Positions 52,094 through 60,919 of a stretch of 64,000 nt of DNA are shown here, piece after piece. The DNA is taken from assembly GCF_002831585.1 (NCBI RefSeq), contig NZ_CP025113.1, positions 7,889,001-7,953,000 on the forward strand, written 5' to 3'. The notes beneath the pieces are model-generated. The model had not been told where the DNA came from and did not search any database. It worked only from the letters and a program-made list of their open reading frames with translations. Positions within the stretch are counted from its first letter, which is position 1. Every line of letters starts with the position of its first letter. The position numbers and the translations under genes were made by a program. Source of the stretch: Bradyrhizobium sp. SK17. Its GTDB lineage: Bacteria; Pseudomonadota; Alphaproteobacteria; Rhizobiales; Xanthobacteraceae.

Positions 52094-52378
52094 ATGCGTC
52101 GTATGAGAGACGAGGTCAAGACATCCTGTTTAAAACGGCTCAAACGGATCGAGGGTCAGATCCGCGGGTTGGCTACCATGGTCGAGGAAGATCGTTACTG
52201 CATCGACGTGGTGACGCAGATCGCGGCCGCGCGCGCAGCGCTACGCCGCGTCGAGGAAGAGGTGCTGCGCGATCATGTGGCGCATTGCGTGGAGCATGCG
52301 ATCTCGTCCGGCGACAAGGCCGACCAGCGGCGCAAGATCACCGAGCTGATGGACGTGATCGGGCGCGCGGATCGCTGA
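52094..52378 (+). CDS. csoR: CsoR-family copper-sensing repressor
   Basis: A 94-residue all-helical metal sensor (DUF156 family). The copper ligands are exactly at Cys36 (RYCIDVV), His61 and Cys65 (DHVAHCVEH), the same set as in characterised CsoR. The DNA-binding start is [20 protein letters not shown]. Copper binding releases DNA, turning on copA. The start is either ATG 52094, which abuts the operator, or ATG 52103; the first gives the standard numbering. No clear Shine-Dalgarno sequence is seen. Confidence 0.9.
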   Translation: MRRMRDEVKTSCLKRLKRIEGQIRGLATMVEEDRYCIDVVTQIAAARAALRRVEEEVLRDHVAHCVEHAISSGDKADQRRKITELMDVIGRADR

Positions 52379-52413
52379 GCGCGGTTTGGCCGTGCCTTGT
52401 CCGCATACTCGAT

Positions 52414-52544
52414 GTCGTCCCGGCGAAGGCCGGGACCGATAACCACAGGACTTGGTTGTTTGCGTGAGCTAGGGCCCCAGCGTGCTTGATAACCACTCCC
52501 TGTGGTTATGGGTCCCGGGTCACGCTTCGCTTGCCCGGGACGAC
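52414..52544. repeat. Intergenic palindromic repeat, family A copy 4
   Basis: The arms are GTCGTCCCGGCGAAGGCCGG with GATAACCACAGG, and CTGTGGTTATGGGTCCCGGG with TTGCCCGGGACGAC. It lies between the convergent csoR and ychF genes. Confidence 0.85.
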
Positions 52545-52602
52545 GTGGGGAGAAAGCGGCGCTTAATTCACTGCCGCCTTGAGCGCCGCTAAAAATCGCC
52601 GA

Positions 52603-53700
52603 TCAGGTATTGAACCGGAAATGCATCACGTCGCCGTCGGCGACGACGTAGTCCTTGCCTTCGAGCCGCAGCTTGCCGGCGTCGCGCGCACCGGCTTCGC
52701 CGTTGCCGGCGATGTAGTCGGCATAGGCGATGGTCTCGGCGCGGATGAAGCCCTTCTCGAAATCGGTATGGATCACGCCGGCGGCGGCGGGTGCCTTGGT
52801 GCCGCGGTCGATGGTCCAGGCGCGGGCCTCCTTCGGGCCGACGGTGAAATAGGTGATGAGGTCGAGCAGCTGGTAGCCGGCGCGGATCAGGCGATCGAGC
52901 CCGGCCTCTTCGAGGCCCAGCGTCTCCAGGAAGTCGACACGCTCTTCGCGCGACAGCGTCGCGATCTCGGATTCGATCTTGGCCGAGATCACGACCGCGA
53001 CCGCGCCCTCCGCCTTCGCACGCTCGAACACCGCCTTGGAGAAATTGTTGCCGTCCTTGGCCGAGCCTTCCTCGACGTTGCAGACATAGAGCACGGGCTT
53101 CGAGGTCAGGAGGCCGAGCATGCGGAACGCCCGCTCCTCCTCCGGCTTGCGTTCCATACCGCGGGCCGGCTTGCCGTCGCGCAGCAGCACCAGCGCGCGA
53201 TTGACCAGCTCGAGCTGCTCCTTGGCCTCCTTGTCGTTGCCCTTGGCCTTTTTCGACAGATTGTCGACGCGCTTCTCCAGGCTGTCGAGGTCGGAGAGCA
53301 TCAGCTCGGTCTCGATGGTCTCGATGTCGGCGAGCGGCGCGATCTTGCCTTCGACATGGGTGATGTCGGAATCCTCGAAGCAGCGCACCACATGGGCGAT
53401 GGCGTCGACTTCGCGGATGTTGGCGAGGAACTGGTTGCCGAGGCCTTCGCCCTGCGAGGCGCCGCGCACCAAGCCGGCGATATCGACGAAGGTCAGCCGG
53501 GTCGGGATGATCTGCGCGGATTTCGCGATCGCCGACAGCTTCTCCAGCCGCGGATCGGGCACCGCCACCTCGCCGACATTCGGCTCGATGGTGCAGAACG
53601 GATAGTTCGCCGCCTGGGCGGCCGCCGTCTCGGTCAGCGCATTGAACAACGTCGACTTGCCGACGTTAGGCAGCCCGACGATCCCGCATTTGAATCCCAT
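52603..53700 (-). CDS. ychF: Redox-regulated ATPase YchF (Obg family)
   Basis: A 365-residue Obg-like P-loop NTPase that prefers ATP and associates with ribosomes. It starts MGFKCGIVGLPNVGKSTLFN (G1), has YPFCTIEPNVGEVAVPD, the G3 motif FVDIAGLVRGASQGEGLGNQ, and NVEEGSAKD in the position of G4. The coiled-coil arm lies about residues 130-200. The C-terminal TGS domain begins LITYFTVGPKEARAWTIDRG and ends GDVMHFRFNT. Downstream of pth on the same strand, it completes the rplY-pth-ychF set typical of proteobacteria. Confidence 0.96.
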   Translation of the reverse strand: MGFKCGIVGLPNVGKSTLFNALTETAAAQAANYPFCTIEPNVGEVAVPDPRLEKLSAIAKSAQIIPTRLTFVDIAGLVRGASQGEGLGNQFLANIREVDAIAHVVRCFEDSDITHVEGKIAPLADIETIETELMLSDLDSLEKRVDNLSKKAKGNDKEAKEQLELVNRALVLLRDGKPARGMERKPEEERAFRMLGLLTSKPVLYVCNVEEGSAKDGNNFSKAVFERAKAEGAVAVVISAKIESEIATLSREERVDFLETLGLEEAGLDRLIRAGYQLLDLITYFTVGPKEARAWTIDRGTKAPAAAGVIHTDFEKGFIRAETIAYADYIAGNGEAGARDAGKLRLEGKDYVVADGDVMHFRFNT

Positions 53701-53758
53701 GTCTTCCTCTGTCCAGCTTGGTCGCGTCCGGCTCGCGCCGGGCATGACCACAAGGAGA

Positions 53759-54373
53759 TCAGGCCGGCCTGTCGCCGCCGTTCTCACCCTTGTCGAAAAA
53801 TCCCTTGGCCTGCATCGTCAGATGCACCTTGTTGGCGAACGAGGCGTCCTGCCCCGCGGCCAGCAATCCGGCATTGTCGGCGACGGCCTGGCACAAGGCC
53901 TCCACCCACGCCCGGTCGCTCTTGGCGAAGTCCGACAGCACGTGGCTGTGCACGAGCTCCTTGACGCCGGGATGACCGATCCCGAGCCGCACCCGCCGGT
54001 ACTCGTTGCCGATATGTGCGGAGATCGAGCGCAGCCCGTTATGGCCGGCGATCCCGCCGCCGATCTTGACCCGCACCTTGGCCGGCGGCAGTTCGAGCTC
54101 GTCCTGGAATACGGTGATGTCGGCGGGGGCGAGCTTGAAGAAGTTCGCCGCTTCCTGCACCGCGCGCCCGGACTCGTTCATGTAGGTGGTCGGCTTCAGC
54201 AGCACGACCTTCTCACGATCGACCACGCCCTCGGAGGTCTCGCCCTGAAAGCGACGGCGCCATGGTGCGAAACCATGACGCCGTGCAATCTCATCGACTG
54301 CCAGGAAACCGATATTGTGCCGGTTGCTGGCGTATTTCGCACCGGGATTACCAAGACCAACAAAAAGGCGCAT
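53759..54373 (-). CDS. pth: Peptidyl-tRNA hydrolase
   Basis: A 204-residue enzyme that frees tRNA from stalled peptidyl-tRNA. The catalytic residues are in place: His19 ([16 protein letters not shown]), Asn66 ([18 protein letters not shown]), Asp91 ([19 protein letters not shown]) and Asn112 ([12 protein letters not shown]). It begins [14 protein letters not shown] and has a normal length. It starts 55 bases after the rplY stop and is followed by ychF after 58 bases, so the three are likely one operon. Confidence 0.96.
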   Translation of the reverse strand: MRLFVGLGNPGAKYASNRHNIGFLAVDEIARRHGFAPWRRRFQGETSEGVVDREKVVLLKPTTYMNESGRAVQEAANFFKLAPADITVFQDELELPPAKVRVKIGGGIAGHNGLRSISAHIGNEYRRVRLGIGHPGVKELVHSHVLSDFAKSDRAWVEALCQAVADNAGLLAAGQDASFANKVHLTMQAKGFFDKGENGGDRPA

Positions 54374-54428
54374 GGCACGGTATCCCGCATCGGCGCGCCG
54401 TCAGATGACCGCGCGCCGACCTGATCGG

Positions 54429-55151
54429 TTACTTCTTCTTGTCGCCACCGCCGGCGGGAGCCTTGGCACCCGCGGCCGGAGCCGAAGCACCCGCAGCCGG
54501 AGCGGCAGCGGCCGGAGCCGCAGCACCCGCGGCCGGAGCAGCGCCACCAGCAGCCGCCGCAGCCGCGGCCTTCTGCTCTTCGGCGTAGCCGGACGGCGGC
54601 ACGATGGTGACCAGGGTTGCGTCCTCGCGGGTCAGCGACTTCACGCCCTTGGGCAGCTTGACGTCGGTGAGATGCAGCGAGTGGCTGATCTCGAGGCTGC
54701 CGACATCGGCTTCGATGTATTGCGGAATGTTGTCGACCGCGCACTCCAGTTCGAGCGCGTGGGTGACGATGTTCACGGTGCCACCGCGCTTGATGCCCGG
54801 GGCGGCTTCCGCGTTCACGACGTGCAGCGGCACGCTGACGCGGATGGTCGCGCCTTCGCCGAGCCGCATGAAGTCGACATGGAGCGGGAAGTCCTTGACC
54901 GGGTCGAGGTGGTAGTCGCGCGGAATCACGCGGTGCTTCTTGCCCTCGATATCGATATCGAACAGCGTGGTCAGGAACCGGCCCGCCAGGATGCGCTGGC
55001 GCAGTTCACGATCGTCGACCGAGATGGTGACGGGGGGCTGGTTGTCTCCGTAGATCACTCCGGGAACTCTCCCGGCGCGACGCTCTGCCCGGGCGGCCCC
55101 CTTGCCGCTCTTCGGACGCGCGGTCGCCTTCAATTCCTTGACGGTCGCCAT
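54429..55151 (-). CDS. rplY: 50S ribosomal protein L25 (CTC form)
   Basis: A 240-residue 5S rRNA-binding protein of the long L25/CTC type. The L25 domain begins VKELKATARPKSGKGAARAE, with RVPGVIYGDNQPPVTISVDD and HVDFMRLGEGATIRVSVPLH. The C-terminal CTC part has NIPQYIEADVGSLEISHSLH. The last 45 residues are a low-complexity Ala/Pro/Gly tail (runs of APAAGA and PAAAAPAA) ending in KKK, variable among species. It heads the rplY-pth-ychF operon. The upstream region lacks prs, which here is at 61812 on the other strand. Confidence 0.96.
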   Translation of the reverse strand: MATVKELKATARPKSGKGAARAERRAGRVPGVIYGDNQPPVTISVDDRELRQRILAGRFLTTLFDIDIEGKKHRVIPRDYHLDPVKDFPLHVDFMRLGEGATIRVSVPLHVVNAEAAPGIKRGGTVNIVTHALELECAVDNIPQYIEADVGSLEISHSLHLTDVKLPKGVKSLTREDATLVTIVPPSGYAEEQKAAAAAAAGGAAPAAGAAAPAAAAPAAGASAPAAGAKAPAGGGDKKK

Positions 55152-55347
55152 AGCGTTAAGTCCTTGTATTTAAAAAGTTAAAGGCCGCAGCGCGGCCCAT
55201 GCTCAAGTCCACAGCAAGCCTCCAGGGGTGCGGGGGCCGCGGACGTGGCGGGCTTTTAGCCCCAAAGGGCCGAAATGACAAGGAAATGAAGGGATTTTTC
55301 TTGCGCGCCGCGAGACGCGAGGCCGTAGCCCGGATAGAGCGATTTGC

Positions 55348-55605
55348 CTAGCCGGCACCACCGAGCTTGGCTTCCAGCGCCGCGATCCGGGCCTTCAGCG
55401 CCTCGTTCTCCTCGCGCGCCAGGCGGGCCATGTCCTTGACCGCGTCGAACTCCTCGCGCTTGACCACGTCGAGGTCGCGCAGGATGCGTTCGGCCTGGTT
55501 GCGCATGACCGTGTCGACCTCGCGCTTGACGCCCTGGGCGGCGCCGGCGGCATCGTTCATCAGACGGCCGATCTCATCGAAGAACCGGTTGCTGGTCTGG
55601 GTCAT
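55348..55605 (-). CDS. ubiK: UbiK-like accessory factor (BMFP family)
   Basis: An 85-residue small helical protein with a predicted coiled coil at the C-terminus (MARLAREENEALKARIAALE AKL). It starts MTQTSNRFFDEIGRLMNDAA, the membrane-fusogenic amphipathic part of the BMFP/YqiC family, and contains VDTVMRNQAERILRDLDVVK. UbiK aids ubiquinone synthesis in E. coli; direct evidence is absent here. GGAGAG nine bases before the ATG at 55605 supports this start over the longer frame. Confidence 0.85.
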   Translation of the reverse strand: MTQTSNRFFDEIGRLMNDAAGAAQGVKREVDTVMRNQAERILRDLDVVKREEFDAVKDMARLAREENEALKARIAALEAKLGGAG

Positions 55606-55783
55606 CTGGCAAAACTCTCCGCGTTCACTGAATCGCGATAAGACAATGGCGATCCCCGCCATCGGGTTCAAGTCCGCCGCGAATGGCAGATCTCGCGGGA
55701 GCTTGCCTTGTCATGCTCCGGTTTCCTTGCAATCGTATGAACTCACAACAGAAATCGCACATCACAACGCGAGCAGAAACGTC

Positions 55784-56515
55784 ATGATCGAGCACACCGT
55801 CGAGATCCCGACCAAGGACGGCAAGACCACCACCTTCATCACCCATCCCGAGCGCGGCGGCCCCTTCCCGGTCGTCATCTTCTACATGGATGCGCCGGCG
55901 ATCCGCGAGGAGCTGCGCGACATGGCGCGGCGGCTCGGCACCTCGGGCTATTACGTGATGCTGCCCAATATGTATTACCGCGCCGGCGTGATGGAGCTCG
56001 GCCCGATCAATCCGGATCCGGAATCGCCGGAGCGCAAGCGCATGTTCGAGCTGATGCACTCGCTCAACATTCCGCTGGTCATGGAAGACACCAAGGGCCT
56101 GCTCGCCTACGCCGAGACGCAGAAGGCCGCCAATACCAAGATCATCGGCACCGTCGGCTATTGCATGAGCGGTCGCTACGCGGTGAACGCCGCCACGCAT
56201 TTCGGCGATCGGGTCAAGGCCGCGGCCTCGATCTACGGCACGCATCTGGCAACCGACCAGCCGGACAGCCCGCATCTCGCCGCGCAGAAGACCAAGGCCG
56301 AGCTGTATTTCGCCTGCGCCGAGACCGACATCTACGCGCCGGCCGAGATCATCGAGCAGGTCAAGGCGGGCATGAAGGGCTCGAACAACGAGGTCGAGAT
56401 CTATCCCGGCACGCATCACGGCTTCGCCTTCCCCAAGCGCCCGGTCTACGACCGCGACGCCGCCGAACGGCACTGGGAGCGGTTGCTCGCGCTCTACCGC
56501 CGCAACCTGGTCTGA
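55784..56515 (+). CDS. Dienelactone hydrolase family protein (Cys nucleophile)
   Basis: A 243-residue cytoplasmic DLH-family hydrolase. The nucleophile is Cys in IIGTVGYCMSGRYAVNAATH, with Asp in ACAETDIYAPAEII and His in IYPGTHHGFAFPKRPVY, the Cys-Asp-His triad of dienelactone hydrolases. It begins MIEHTVEIPTKDGKTTTFIT. True dienelactone degradation genes are not nearby, so the natural substrate is open. Its start is 178 bases from the divergent ubiK gene. It differs from the secreted Ser-type member at 214-1089. Confidence 0.88.
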   Translation: MIEHTVEIPTKDGKTTTFITHPERGGPFPVVIFYMDAPAIREELRDMARRLGTSGYYVMLPNMYYRAGVMELGPINPDPESPERKRMFELMHSLNIPLVMEDTKGLLAYAETQKAANTKIIGTVGYCMSGRYAVNAATHFGDRVKAAASIYGTHLATDQPDSPHLAAQKTKAELYFACAETDIYAPAEIIEQVKAGMKGSNNEVEIYPGTHHGFAFPKRPVYDRDAAERHWERLLALYRRNLV

Positions 56516-56531
56516 GGCCGCAAAAGCCGGG

Positions 56532-57023
56532 ATGGCCGACCGCGCGCGCATTCGAGACTATCGAAGCTCCGATGCCGACGAGGTCAACCGGCTCGCAGTT
56601 GCCGCCTTCGACCAATTCCGCCACGCCTTCGACGACTGGCCGGCGATGCGCGCCGGCCTGTCGCGAAGCTCCGAGCTGAGTTCCAGCGGCGAGATCGTCG
56701 TCGCCGATCTCGGCCAACGGCTTGCCGGCGCAGTCGGCTATTTCGGGCCCGGCGTCAAAAAGGCCGCATTCTTCGACCAGTCATGGCCGGTCATCCGGAT
56801 GCTGGTCGTCGACCCCGTCGACAGGGGCAAGGGACTCGGGCATGCGTTGACGTCGGAATGCCTTGCCAGAGCGCGGCGCGACCGGTGCCGGACCATCGCG
56901 CTTCACACGAGCCCCATCATGACGGTCGCCTTGCCGATGTATCTGAAGATGGGCTTCAGCAAGCTCCATGACGCTCCGCCAATTCATGGCGTGCCCTACG
57001 CCGTCTACACGAAAGCGCTCTGA
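56532..57023 (+). CDS. GNAT-family N-acetyltransferase
   Basis: A 163-residue acetyl-CoA-dependent acyltransferase. The core motifs are [39 protein letters not shown] (acetyl-CoA pyrophosphate loop 'RGKGLG'), [20 protein letters not shown] and [14 protein letters not shown]. The acceptor cannot be inferred. It starts 16 bases after the DLH-type gene and ends six bases before lgt, so it is probably in the same transcription unit. Confidence 0.87.
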   Translation: MADRARIRDYRSSDADEVNRLAVAAFDQFRHAFDDWPAMRAGLSRSSELSSSGEIVVADLGQRLAGAVGYFGPGVKKAAFFDQSWPVIRMLVVDPVDRGKGLGHALTSECLARARRDRCRTIALHTSPIMTVALPMYLKMGFSKLHDAPPIHGVPYAVYTKAL

Positions 57024-57028
57024 TCCCG

Positions 57029-57886
57029 ATGCCGTTCCTGCTGATCGACTTTCCAGTGTTCGACCCCATCGCGCTCTCGCTCGGGCCGATCGTGATCCGC
57101 TGGTATGCGCTGGCCTATATCGTCGGCATCGTGCTGGGCTGGATCTACGCCCGCTCGCTGATCAAGAAGGACCGGCTGTGGGGCGGCCCGGCGCCGATCA
57201 CGCTGCCGCAGCTCGACGATTTCATCCTCTGGGTCACCATCGGCATCATCGTCGGTGGCCGCACCGGCTACGTGCTGTTCTACAATCTGCCGTTCTTCAT
57301 CGCGCACCCCTCCGAGATCCTCGAATTGTGGAAGGGCGGCATGTCGTTCCACGGCGGCTTCCTCGGCTGCGTCGCCGCGGTGATGCTGTTTGCCCGCCGC
57401 AACAACATCCCGATCCTGTCGCTCGGCGACATCACCACCGCGGTCGCGCCGATCGGCCTGTTCCTCGGCCGGATCGCCAATTTCATCAACAGCGAATTGT
57501 GGGGCCGCTACGCCGATCCAAGCCTGCCCTGGGCCATGATCTTCCCCAATGGCGGGCCGCTGCCGCGCCATCCGAGCCAGCTCTATGAGGCCGGCCTCGA
57601 GGGCATCGTACTGTTTACCGCGCTGGCGATCATGATCCGGCTCGGGGCGCTGAAGCGGCCCGGCCTGATCCTCGGCAGCTTCATTGCGATCTACGGCATT
57701 GCCCGGATCATCGGCGAGCATTTCAGGGAGCCCGATCCGCAGCTCGGCTTCCTGTGGGGCGGATTAACCATGGGGATGCTGCTGTCCGTGCCAATGATCA
57801 TTGTCGGCGCTATCATCATCACCGCCGCTCTCCGCCGCAAGCCGGACGGGCCGGCGCCGGGCTCGACGACAACAAGTTCAACGTAG
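57029..57886 (+). CDS. lgt: Prolipoprotein diacylglyceryl transferase
   Basis: A 285-residue inner-membrane enzyme that attaches diacylglycerol to the lipobox cysteine of prelipoproteins. Seven hydrophobic segments are seen. The Lgt signature [14 protein letters not shown] is complete, and [20 protein letters not shown] contains the essential His. Also present are [20 protein letters not shown] and [13 protein letters not shown]. The C-terminal tail ([14 protein letters not shown]) is short and variable. It is followed by midA after 24 bases. Its product would process the lipoprotein at 60920. Confidence 0.96.
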   Translation: MPFLLIDFPVFDPIALSLGPIVIRWYALAYIVGIVLGWIYARSLIKKDRLWGGPAPITLPQLDDFILWVTIGIIVGGRTGYVLFYNLPFFIAHPSEILELWKGGMSFHGGFLGCVAAVMLFARRNNIPILSLGDITTAVAPIGLFLGRIANFINSELWGRYADPSLPWAMIFPNGGPLPRHPSQLYEAGLEGIVLFTALAIMIRLGALKRPGLILGSFIAIYGIARIIGEHFREPDPQLGFLWGGLTMGMLLSVPMIIVGAIIITAALRRKPDGPAPGSTTTSST

Positions 57887-57910
57887 CGCACGTACAATCC
57901 AAGGAACGCC

Positions 57911-59029
57911 GTGAGCGAACCCTCCCCGCTGCTGGATGAGATCAGGAAGCTGATCAAGCTGTCCGGGCCGATGCCGGTCTGGCGCTACATGGAATTGTGC
58001 CTGATGCATCCGCGCTACGGCTATTACCTGTCGCGCGATCCGCTGGGCCGCGAGGGCGATTTCACCACCTCGCCCGAGGTCAGCCAGATGTTCGGCGAGC
58101 TGCTCGGCCTGTGGAGCGCCTCGATCTGGCGCGCGATCGGCTCGCCGGAGACGCTCCGCCTGATCGAGCTCGGCCCCGGCCGCGGCACCATGATGTCGGA
58201 CGCGCTGCGTGCGCTGCGCGTGCTGCCGCCGCTCTACCAGTCGCTCAGCATCCACCTCGTCGAAGTCAATCCGGTGCTGCGCGAGAAGCAGCGCGCGACG
58301 CTGACGGGCGTGCGCAACGTCACCTGGCACGACAGCATCGACGATGTGCCCGAGGGACCGGCGGTGATCCTCGCCAACGAATATTTCGACGTGCTGCCGG
58401 TGCACCAGATGGTCCGGCGCGAGACCGGCTGGCACGAGCGCACGGTCGGAATGGATGTCAATGGCAGCCTGTATTTCGCGCCTGCTGCCGAGCCGACGCC
58501 GCATTTCGAGGTGCTGCTGCCGCCGCTGGTGCGCGCCGCCCCGCTCGGCGCGGTGTTCGAGTGGCGGCCCGACAACGAGATCATGAAGCTGGCGACGCGG
58601 GTGCGCGACCAGGACGGCGCCGCGCTGATCATCGATTACGGCCATCTGCGCAGCGACGCCGGCGACACCTTCCAGGCGATCGCGCGCCACAGCTTCGCCG
58701 ACCCCTTGAAGAACCCGGGGCAGGCCGACGTGACTGCGCATGTCGATTTCCAGGCGTTGGCGCAGGCTGCCGAGGATGTCGGCGCACATGTGCACGGGCC
58801 GGCAACCCAGGGCGATTTCCTCAAGCGTCTCGGCGTCGAGGCGCGGGCCGCCGGACTGATGGCCAAGGCGACGCCGGAGGTCTCCGCCGACGTCGCCAGC
58901 GCGCTGAAGCGCCTCACCGATTCCGGGCGCGGCGGGATGGGCTCGATGTTCAAGGTCATGGCCATCTCCGACCCGCGCCTCACCTCGATCGCAGGTCTCA
59001 GCGATCAGCCTGACGAGACCGAACAATGA
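57911..59029 (+). CDS. MidA/NDUFAF7-type SAM-dependent methyltransferase (DUF185)
   Basis: A 372-residue protein of the DUF185 family. It has LIKLSGPMPVWRYMELCLMH, PRYGYYLSRDPLGREGDFTT, SPEVSQMFGELLGLW, the SAM motif LIELGPGRGTMMSDALRALR and VILANEYFDVLPVHQMVRRE. The mitochondrial homologue NDUFAF7 methylates an arginine in a complex I subunit; a similar role in bacteria is inferred only. It starts with GTG at 57911, and its stop overlaps the ATG of the next gene (ATGA, 59026-59029). The lgt-midA-pgeF order recurs in alphaproteobacteria. Confidence 0.92.
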   Translation: MSEPSPLLDEIRKLIKLSGPMPVWRYMELCLMHPRYGYYLSRDPLGREGDFTTSPEVSQMFGELLGLWSASIWRAIGSPETLRLIELGPGRGTMMSDALRALRVLPPLYQSLSIHLVEVNPVLREKQRATLTGVRNVTWHDSIDDVPEGPAVILANEYFDVLPVHQMVRRETGWHERTVGMDVNGSLYFAPAAEPTPHFEVLLPPLVRAAPLGAVFEWRPDNEIMKLATRVRDQDGAALIIDYGHLRSDAGDTFQAIARHSFADPLKNPGQADVTAHVDFQALAQAAEDVGAHVHGPATQGDFLKRLGVEARAAGLMAKATPEVSADVASALKRLTDSGRGGMGSMFKVMAISDPRLTSIAGLSDQPDETEQ

Positions 59030-59793
59030 CATTGGGATCACCGCTGCTGTCGGCCATTCCGGGCCTGCGCCACGCCTTCTTCTCGCGCGAGGGCGGCGTC
59101 TCCGAAGGCATCTATGCCGGCCTCAATGGCGGGCTCGGCTCGCACGACGATCCGGCCAAGGTCGCGGAGAACCGGCGGCGGATGGCGGCGCAACTCGGCG
59201 TGCCGTCCGACCATCTGATCAGCGTGCATCAGGTTCATTCGCCCGACGTCGTGGCCGTGAGCGGCCCGTGGAACGGCGCTGCGCGCCCGAAGGCCGATGC
59301 CCTCGTCACGCGCACCGAGGGCCTTGCGATCTCGGTCACGACGGCCGATTGCGGCCCGATCCTGTTCGTCGATCCCCATGCGCGGGTGATCGGCGCCGCG
59401 CATGCCGGCTGGAAGGGCGCGCTGACCGGCGTGCTGGAATCGACCATCGATGCGATGGAGAAGCTCGGTGCCGAGCGCGGCGGCATCGTCGCCGCGATCG
59501 GGCCGTTGATCCGCAAGGAATCCTACGAGGTCGGCAACGAATTCGTGACGCGCTTCATCGAGGCCGATGCCGAGAACGGCATGTTCTTCATGCCCACCGA
59601 GCGCGACGGTCATGCGATGTTCGATCTCGCCGGTTTCATCCGCATGCGGCTGGAGAACGCCGGCGTGCTGATGATCGACGACCTCGGCATCGACACCTAT
59701 TCCGACGAGCGCTGCTTCAGCTATCGCCGCTCCGTGCACCGCAAGGAAGCCGATTACGGCCGCCACGTCCACGCCATCGCGCTGGAAGGCTGA
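59026..59793 (+). CDS. pgeF: Peptidoglycan editing factor PgeF (YfiH/DUF152)
   Basis: A 255-residue protein of the laccase-like DUF152 fold. The metal-site residues are visible in SVHQVHSPDVVAVS, SVTTADCGPILFVDP and GAAHAGWKGALTGVLEST. YfiH/PgeF was first reported as a polyphenol oxidase and later shown in E. coli to prevent misincorporation of serine into peptidoglycan; that role here is by homology. Overlap with midA by four bases indicates translational coupling. Confidence 0.92.
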   Translation: MTLGSPLLSAIPGLRHAFFSREGGVSEGIYAGLNGGLGSHDDPAKVAENRRRMAAQLGVPSDHLISVHQVHSPDVVAVSGPWNGAARPKADALVTRTEGLAISVTTADCGPILFVDPHARVIGAAHAGWKGALTGVLESTIDAMEKLGAERGGIVAAIGPLIRKESYEVGNEFVTRFIEADAENGMFFMPTERDGHAMFDLAGFIRMRLENAGVLMIDDLGIDTYSDERCFSYRRSVHRKEADYGRHVHAIALEG

Positions 59794-59830
59794 CGCCGGG
59801 CAGTCTCGCCATTTTTGTGCGACAAGCGGC

Positions 59831-59867
59831 TTGACTCTCCACCTGCTGGAGACCGGACAAGCGGCGC
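59831..59867 (+). promoter_or_regulatory. merR promoter with spacer dyad
   Basis: The -35 TTGACT (59831-59836) is separated by 19 bases from a weak -10 (GACAAG, 59856-59861). The spacer contains CTCCA-CCTGC-TGGAG (59837-59851), the classic MerR-type overlong spacer and dyad. The inferred start of transcription falls on the ATG at 59868. Confidence 0.65.
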
Positions 59868-60800
59868 ATGACACAACGCACCTACAGCATCGGCGAGGCG
59901 GCACGGCTCAGCGGAATGAGTGTTCGGAAGCTCCGCTTCTATTCGGATCAGGGCTTGCTGCCGCCGGCCGGCCGCACCGCGAGCGGCTATCGCGTCTTCA
60001 CCGACGACGAACTGGTTCGCCTCGACCTGATCCGATGCCTGCGCGACGCGGGGCTCGGTCTCGACGCCATCCGTGAGGTCCTGACCAAGGAACTCTCGCT
60101 CGTCGAAGCACTGAAGCTCCGCCTCGATACGCTGGAAGCGGAGATCGCGGCGCAGCGCCGCGTCGCCTCGGCCCTGCGGGCTGCGTTGCGTTCACCGCAA
60201 CTCACCGAAGCAGATTTGAGGAGATTCCTGACCATGACGCAGCTGTCCCGCGCTGAGCGCCGCAACGTCGTCGAACGCTTTTTTGAGAAAGTGTCCGACG
60301 GCATCAATATCGACCGCGACTGGGTGCGGCAGATGATCGAGACGACGGTGCCCGAATTGCCGGATGAGCCGACGCCCGAGCAATGCGATGCATGGATCGA
60401 ACTGTCCGCGATCCTCAACGATCCGTCCTTTGTCGCCAACATGCGCGCCAATGCCAGCGACGTCTGGGATCGCGACGTGCTCGATCCCTCCGCCTGGCAA
60501 AAGGCCAGCGAGCCGATGCTGACGCGGGCGCAGCAGGCGATCGCCGATGGCCTCGAACCGGGTTCGGACACCGGCAAGGCGCTGGCCCATGAGTGGATGG
60601 AGACGTCGGCCCGGCTGCTGGGGCGACAGCCGGACCTCGCCTTCCGCAACTGGCTTCGCAGCAAATATGCGCTGCATGACGCACGCGCGGCCCGTTATTG
60701 GGAACTGGTCGCCATCATGCGCGGCCAGCCGCCCTGCGGCAGTCCCAACCGGGAATGGACCTGGATCACCGAGGCCATGCAGCATCATCTGGCCGACTGA
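59868..60800 (+). CDS. MerR-family transcriptional regulator with C-terminal effector domain
   Basis: A 310-residue regulator. The N-terminal MerR winged helix reads YSIGEAARLSGMSVRKLRFY, SDQGLLPPAGRTASGYRVFT and DDELVRLDLIRCLRDAGLGL, followed by the dimerisation coiled coil (residues 80-120). The remaining 190 residues are helical (ERRNVVERFFEKVSDGINID, EWMETSARLLGRQPDLAFRN) and resemble drug- or ligand-binding C-terminal domains of TipA-like regulators more than metal sensors, and no cysteine metal loop is present. No divergent target gene is adjacent; autoregulation is likely given the promoter. Confidence 0.88.
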   Translation: MTQRTYSIGEAARLSGMSVRKLRFYSDQGLLPPAGRTASGYRVFTDDELVRLDLIRCLRDAGLGLDAIREVLTKELSLVEALKLRLDTLEAEIAAQRRVASALRAALRSPQLTEADLRRFLTMTQLSRAERRNVVERFFEKVSDGINIDRDWVRQMIETTVPELPDEPTPEQCDAWIELSAILNDPSFVANMRANASDVWDRDVLDPSAWQKASEPMLTRAQQAIADGLEPGSDTGKALAHEWMETSARLLGRQPDLAFRNWLRSKYALHDARAARYWELVAIMRGQPPCGSPNREWTWITEAMQHHLAD

Positions 60801-60919
60801 GCCGGGTGCATCGGCGAGGAATTCGGTCCTCCCCAGCGCCACAGCCCCGCCGGATCGGTTAAGGGCTGTGGCCGTCCTGCCCTAGACGTTAAGCCGTTTT
60901 AACGATATCGCAGGACGCA

